Position numbers and translations under genes: made by a program
Shown here: one piece after another, positions 59,100 to 64,000 of the stretch
Numbering within the stretch: the stretch's first letter is position 1
Layout of the letters: each line of letters starts with the position of its first letter
Assembly (NCBI RefSeq): GCF_018294505.1
Contig: NC_057800.1
Coordinates: forward strand, 473,839,037-473,903,036
Source: Triticum aestivum
Taxonomy: Eukaryota > Streptophyta > Magnoliopsida > Poales > Poaceae
Reading direction: 5' to 3'
DNA: 64,000 nt
Notes under the pieces: generated by a model
What the model was told of the DNA's origin: nothing
The model's input: the letters and a program-made list of their open reading frames with translations, nothing else
The model's database searches: none

Positions 59100-59960
59100 C
59101 GTCCGCCGTCTATTTAATCTCCTATTTAAACGAGGCCAAACGCCGGCCAAGAATCGCACACCTCCGCCGCTCCCCTATCTCCTCCACCATTTTGTCCACT
59201 CTTACAATGGCTTACGAAGAGTAGTTATTCCGCATCCAAGCCGGCTGGGTAGCCCGCCGGATACGAGCTATGCAGCTCGCTGATCCACCTCCCTCCCCTC
59301 GCCCGACGGAGCCAGTTGCCGCCCCAAGCCGGCGCGCGGTTCAGCAACTCGCCGCTCCAGGCCAGCTCGACGAGGAGCGGCGCACGGGCGTCGTTGCTGC
59401 CGTCCACGCCGCCGCCTCGTACCGCGTCTCCCGTTTCTGTGGCCGAGACTCCCATGCCGGCGGCCGCGCCATGCAAGCAGCGACAGAAGCCGGGTGCGCG
59501 GAGAGCGACGAGTCGGTGGCCAGCGCCTCCGCGTCCGCCGCCATCATCGAGGAGAAGTAGAACACGGGAGGCCGCCGCCGCTTGGGTCCCATGAAGGCCA
59601 CCGCGGAGGCGACGCCGGCGTACACAGCAGGTGTCTTGCCGGATCCTTTTGTTGCGAGGACCTTCGTCGACCCCGCATGGGCTCCACGGAAGAGGGGAAT
59701 GTTAGGATGAACTCGAGCCGGTGCCGGCCATGGCGAAGTAGTGGCCGGTGATGAACTCGAACCGGTGCCGGCCACCATCATCTTCGGCACCAGCCAATGA
59801 TATCAGTTGGGCAGTGGGGAAGCGAGCCGTCCTTTGCGCTGAAGCATATACCTCCGGGGCTCCCGGCAGTCCGGTGATCGTGCTGCCGGACATGAGGAAC
59901 ACAAATCGATCGGCGGGCGACCATTTAGGCCAGGTATTATATACCTGTGCTGTCCAGAAC
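59100..59960 (+). pseudogene. Degraded GC-rich gene of unknown function
   Basis: TATA-like CTATTTAATCTCCTATTTAA (59109-59128) precedes a pyrimidine-rich leader and ATG at 59206. The frame meets TAG at 59221-59223 after five codons, then stays open through 59270-59560. That part is Ala/Arg/Pro-rich with Arg-Arg-Ile-Arg-Ala-Met and ends with Ala-Ile-Ile-Glu-Glu-Lys. After the stop at 59558-59560 the same frame continues to about 59703, including Asp-Pro-Ala-Trp-Ala-Pro-Arg. A 44-bp repeat (59706 and 59750) and a TGAATGTAATGAAATCCG-type 3' region follow. The context suggests a real gene that decayed. I do not recognise the family. Confidence 0.45.
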
Positions 59961-61130
59961 TAGCACCGCGTAGTTCATTTGAATGTAATGAAATCCGTCA
60001 TGTTTGTATGAAAATCCGGTATTTTATATGATTTCCGTCGTTGTTTATATGAAATATCAGTTTGTCTACGTGTTTGCGTGAATTTCGTCCGGTTGGTTGA
60101 GTTGCTGTCATAATGTGTGCGGCTACGGTTGGATGGCGTAATTTGCGGGTCGCCGGTCGGTCTGCGGGCGGCTCGGGCGGCGTTGTGGGACAAAAAAACA
60201 CAGCTCGTGCGAGCTCGTCTCCAACGTGCGCGCTGGAGGATGCATGACAGCATGAGCACCCGAGCCATTCCTCGTTCATCGGTGGCAAAGGCACCGGTGG
60301 ACAAAAGGGTCGCCAATATTTTGGCTACCCCGGGCAAGATCCAAACAGCCCCTCCCAACAGATTCAAATCCCTCGTTCGCCGTGGAATTTTGCCATGTGT
60401 TGTTTTCATGGACTAGCAAGATGCCCGTGCATTGCACGGAACATCAAGATGCATTTTTTACAAACTCCCGCATGCATGCAAGGGATAATTAATGTCCTCC
60501 TTTGCTAGTACCACGAGGCAAACACCATTAATATTGCATCGATTAGTGTTAGTGGCCTTGTATATCTGCAAATTGTAATTTTGATAGTGGCCCCTTGTAT
60601 ATAAAAATGGAGGGAGAAAGATGAGAGATAAGGTGAGGAGGAGTGGGGCGTGGTGGTGACTGGTGGTCGGACTGGGCGGAGGCATGGGGATGGACGGCGC
60701 ATTATGTCTAGGTTTGTATCTCTCTCACACACACCCACGTAGGTGGGGGACGTGCACGAAGAGAAGAGGTGCACGCACGGCGCACGTACTCCCGTCTCTT
60801 TCCCAACCACACCCGCGCGGGTACACGGTGGAGCTCATTTCTGTACGAAAAAGGCAGCCCACGTGGTAATTTGGCACGTGTACTGGTTGTCCACTTGGTG
60901 GAGGGAGGATCGTCTACCACGGGTGAACAAACAAATTGCGACTTGACGCGTTATGTTAAATTAGAAGAAGAGGCAAACCATGTAGGGCCTACCTTAGAGG
61001 CAAGGCTCTATACACTGGAGTACTTTTGATGTGTCCCGTCAACTCGCAGAACGAGGAGAAGCTTGCTTAGTATGCCGTCTCCCCCGCCCACGGGCGTGGT
61101 GGCTCGCAGGATGAGGTGAAGCTTGCTTAC

Positions 61131-61161
61131 GAGTAGTAGTAGTAGTAGTAGTACTACTACT
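61131..61161. repeat. Triplet repeat forming a palindrome
   Basis: AGT repeats run directly into ACT repeats, making a hairpin-capable block of roughly 10-bp arms with no loop sequence between them. Confidence 0.85.
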
Positions 61162-61748
61162 GTACGCCTTTACGGCCGCTCCCTTGCCCACGCACGCGGT
61201 GGCTCGCAGCACGAGGAGAAAATTTTACTACTCCCTCCGTTTACTCCTCGTCCCTACTACGTACTTTGGTTAGTACTCCCTCCATTTACTTATACAAGGC
61301 CACTATAAAAAATACATTTTGCATCTATACAAGGCCACAAATAGTAATCGAGACAAGAGTTACTACTCCCTCCTTTCCAGTTTATGGCTCAATTTCAAAA
61401 TCTCTCCAACCAAGGTAGACGGTGAGTGGTCGAATTAATTTCGTAGTTTGCACAAGTAATTAGTACGCTCGTTTTTCTCAAGAAGTTATGTTTACCGAGG
61501 CATTAATTAGAACGAATGCATGAATGACCACTAAATTTCCATGAACTTGTACATGCATTGGTTAGTTTCCTCTTGACACTGCTTGCGTCGGGTGATCTAA
61601 CGCACCTCGAAATCCAACATGTAATGGTACTACTACTAGTATAGTAGAATTGAGACTTATCAAACGGAAAAACGAATGTTTTTTAGATGAGCCCTATAAA
61701 CCCTAGTGGGTACGTACTCCGTAAAAACAGATTTTTCCAAAACTAAGT

Positions 61749-61811
61749 CGCTCCCTTTCATGAATTCTGTAGTATACTCCTCCGTCGACGCTCCCTTTCA
61801 TGAATTCTGTA
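61749..61811. repeat. 23-bp direct repeat, 40-bp spacing
   Basis: CGCTCCCTTTCATGAATTCT plus GTA occurs at 61749-61771 and 61789-61811, with 17 bases between. Confidence 0.92.
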
Positions 61812-62596
61812 CTTCCTGTCGCCGACATGTGGGACATATAGCAACCGGGTCGACGTGTCAAGCACCAAATAACAGTGCAGAACAGCAGGGGGACGCACCC
61901 CACTCGTACCGGCCCAGTAGTAGTAATGAGCAATGAGACGTCAAATCACAATGCCGCACCTTCCCAGACGGACGAAGCAACCATTATTTCACACTTCGGT
62001 TCGCCATCATCTCAAACCACGTAGTATTGCTTCTGCCTCAAGAGGGACACGCGCATCGCCTTGGTACATCATGACACGTGGGACCGCATGACAGGCCATG
62101 CTCCCCCGCCGATCGCTCGGTAAAATCACCTCATTTTTACTATACTTCCTCCGTATCGGTTTACTACATGGCATGCACGTCGTTCTAGGTTGAGAATTTA
62201 ACTGGCTATATATGTGATGAACAGTACTCTAGCCTTTTAAAAAATGTATACTTTTGTACAGTAGTACTATCGATGGATTGCGCCATGGAGCAAAAATTGA
62301 AATTAAAAAAAGGTGGTACATATAGAGAGCGCTCGTCGCCAAATTATGCATATAGTACTATTAAAAAAGCTAGTACGTGCTTAATTGGGGTGCTAAATTC
62401 TATTAAAGAAATACTAGTAGTATGTACATACTGAAGAGTTAAAGTAACGAGAAGAAACATAACATAGTTCTGCTGGGGGCTCAGCACAACACACCCCTCA
62501 AATTAAACTAAGCACACCTGAAATTAAACTATGCAACTAATCCGGTAGACACTGCATTAGAAGTTTAGAACCACCATGAGCAACGACACTGCCACC

Positions 62597-63315
62597 TTAC
62601 TCGGAGTCCTCGTCCACGTCCTCGACTTCGTCCTTGTCCCTCTCCCTCTTGGCCGATACTTCTTTGCTTGAACCGCACACTTGGCTGTTGCTCTTCATCC
62701 AACCCTTGTAGATATTGAAACAAAGGTAGCCATCCATTGCAGCGTAGTGGATGTGGTCTATATCTAGTACATTCCGCTGCCATGCATGACGATGAAACGT
62801 GTATGAGGTTTCTCCAGTTTACGGTACGAAGGATGAACCATGGCTCCTGCCAGGGTCAGCATTGAAGGCTGACGAGAGGGCACCAGCCGATTCTTCTGGA
62901 GGTCGAAGGGGTTGCCTACAACGAGGCCTATCCGACCCAGGACTTCTTTGTCGTTCTTAAAGTCTACAGTAACGAATTTCACTGTTTTGTCCTTGAGGAA
63001 GTTCTTAAAATCCTGGCACTCAACGTCGGCATGGCATATGTGGTAGACCAAGCAAACGTTATGTACGCAAACCTGGATCACGGCGGGCTTCTTCCTCTCT
63101 TCGTCCTTTAGATCCTTCTCTCGTCCCAGGACTGTGGTGTACTCAACATCTAGCCCAGCGACCCACTCATCATCTGAGTTTTCGAACATGCGTCTGAAGC
63201 GAGAAAGGCATCCTTTCACCGTCGCGGAAGAACGGGTGTAGATGACGTCGAACTCATCGCCGGTGATGGTTCTAACCTTGTACTCACCGCCGATCGTGGA
63301 GATTTGGGACGCCAT
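62597..63315 (-). pseudogene. WRN-like 3'-5' exonuclease gene with one frameshift
   Basis: ATG at 63315 (Met-Ala-Ser-Gln) is preferred because the in-frame extension to 63519 runs into an inverted repeat. The DEDDy exonuclease motifs are present: Exo I Leu-Asp-Val-Glu-Tyr near residue 55, the Exo II region Asn-Asp-Lys-Glu-Val-Leu, and Exo III Tyr-Ala-Ala-Met-Asp. Exo III lies in another frame, reached by a one-base loss around 62802-62812. That frame then runs to TAA at 62597-62599 with an acidic tail. The span is 719 bp, one short of a multiple of three. Without the shift the protein would be about 239 residues, normal for these small exonucleases. Without repair it ends at 62764. It is recently decayed or carries a sequencing error. 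Confidence 0.8.
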
Positions 63316-63468
63316 GGATTTGGGAGGAGGGTTAGGATTAGTGGAACTGCCGTAATGTGAATGGACGGGACGACTAGGAGCGAACCGCCATAGTATTGAA
63401 GGACGTGCGGGGACGAGTAGGAGCGAACTGCCAGCGTGCGAATGGCAGGGTAGTGGCTTTCCATTCTC

Positions 63469-63641
63469 CCATGATACGGGCTTCCGAGAGCCCTTGGATC
63501 TGAGATCGAATGGTTGCATGGCGTGATTCTAGACCTATGGGTGAATATCCTATCCTAGAGGGTTATTTTGCAAATTTTCAGCAACTTAGCATGCGACCGT
63601 TTGATCTCAGATCCAAGGGCTGCTAGCAGCCCATATCATGG
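63469..63641. repeat. Imperfect inverted repeat upstream of the exonuclease gene
   Basis: Arms of 52 bp (63469-63520 and 63590-63641) are about 83% complementary, sharing CCCTTGGATCTGAGATC, with a 69-bp spacer. They could be the ends of a small transposon or a hairpin. Confidence 0.88.
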
Positions 63642-64000
63642 TCGCGCCTACCACGACCGTCGCGTCGCTCGCACGGTCGTGCCCCTTGGAGATTTAACAC
63701 GGTGCGTTAGGCTATCTGATGTTGGCATGTCATACATAGTCATCACCTAGTCACTCATACTACAACAAGGTTGGCTATAAGTGTATTTTTTTACTCCTCT
63801 CTATCTCTTTCTTCGTAATGGAGGTGGTCAGGAATCGGGAGACTCACGCCAGTCATAGCGCCGCAGTTAAAATGATAATGGCAAGTCAAATCACGGGGCC
63901 CCACCTGCCCAGCAGTAACTCGCTGTCAAATCACACAGCCCTACGTTTGCAGCAGCCTACTCCCTTGTCTTCTCGCGTCTCTATCGAACCAACTAGGCGG
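63642..64000. other. Unassigned flank
   Basis: No gene or clear repeat is seen. Confidence 0.5.

Larger units (their letters stand above)
60410..62560. other. Intergenic DNA with broken Stowaway-like ends
   Basis: No gene is seen. CAAGATGCCCGTGCATTGCA at 60417-60436 recalls a common Triticeae repeat. A degenerate repeat with GAGGAGAAGCTTGCTTA recurs near 61050, 61115 and 61215. CTCCCTCC-type termini occur at about 61235, 61279, 61367 and 62147 (CTTCCTCCG), each without a clear partner. Confidence 0.45.

Noticed and set aside
59225..59790. Minus-strand frame of 149 codons
   Set aside because: Shadow of the GC-rich pseudogene on the plus strand, which has promoter-like context; the minus strand has none.
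63316..63519. N-terminal extension of the exonuclease frame
   Set aside because: Its first codons come from the inverted repeat arm; the start at 63315 gives the usual length.

Overview
This window looks like a piece of a Triticeae (wheat or a close relative) chromosome. The evidence is its stacked grass LTR retrotransposons: an Angela/BARE/WIS-type Copia, a Sirevirus-like gag-only Copia, Athila/Sabrina-like Gypsy elements whose LTRs open TGATACGTCTCC, and a Gypsy family whose LTR opens TGTAACATCC. It also has CACTA ends starting CACTACAAAAAA and a tRNA-derived SINE of the Au type. Nothing resembles a bacterial, organellar or viral genome. Almost all of the sequence is transposon. Family names are from memory and should be read as 'like'.

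Layout. 1-11866: a Copia element lying at the edge of a 3'-5' exonuclease (WRN-like) gene fragment whose 3' end is 11867-12225. Its 3' half was lost and is occupied by a minus-strand, gag-only Sirevirus-like element (6846-11569). 12226-16407: non-coding DNA and the right-hand part of a CACTA element, with large tandem repeats. 16408-25591: a repeat-rich target carrying a circularly permuted one-LTR retroelement (16861-21691) and two solo LTRs, each with a perfect 5-bp target duplication (22111-23688 and 23847-25417). 25592-33925: a structurally complete, non-autonomous gag-protease Gypsy element with target duplication GATGC. 33926-38686: remnant host sequence and the 3' end of a minus-strand Gypsy element. 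38687-41717: a second Angela-like LTR and leader, with a MITE inside. 41718 to about 55.4 kb: a second CACTA element carrying an intron-rich minus-strand Ptta/En-Spm-type gene. One of its introns holds a 2.8-kb solo LTR, and its 5' half is an array of about ten amplified exon cassettes. 55.4-62.6 kb: mixed intergenic DNA with a SINE, tandem repeats, Stowaway-like termini and one degraded GC-rich gene. 62597-63315: a second WRN-like exonuclease gene on the minus strand, nearly complete but broken by one frameshift.

No gene is clearly intact. The two exonuclease copies in opposite orientation about 50 kb apart are probably relics of a local gene family, with transposons filling the space between. 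The nesting order, the deletions across element borders and the solo LTRs give a readable history. The most unusual item is the permuted retroelement: its single LTR has a polypurine tract on one side and a primer-binding site on the other, its outer ends join in frame, and it is flanked by a duplication of about 175 bp. This fits capture of one lap of a circular retrotransposon DNA during break repair.
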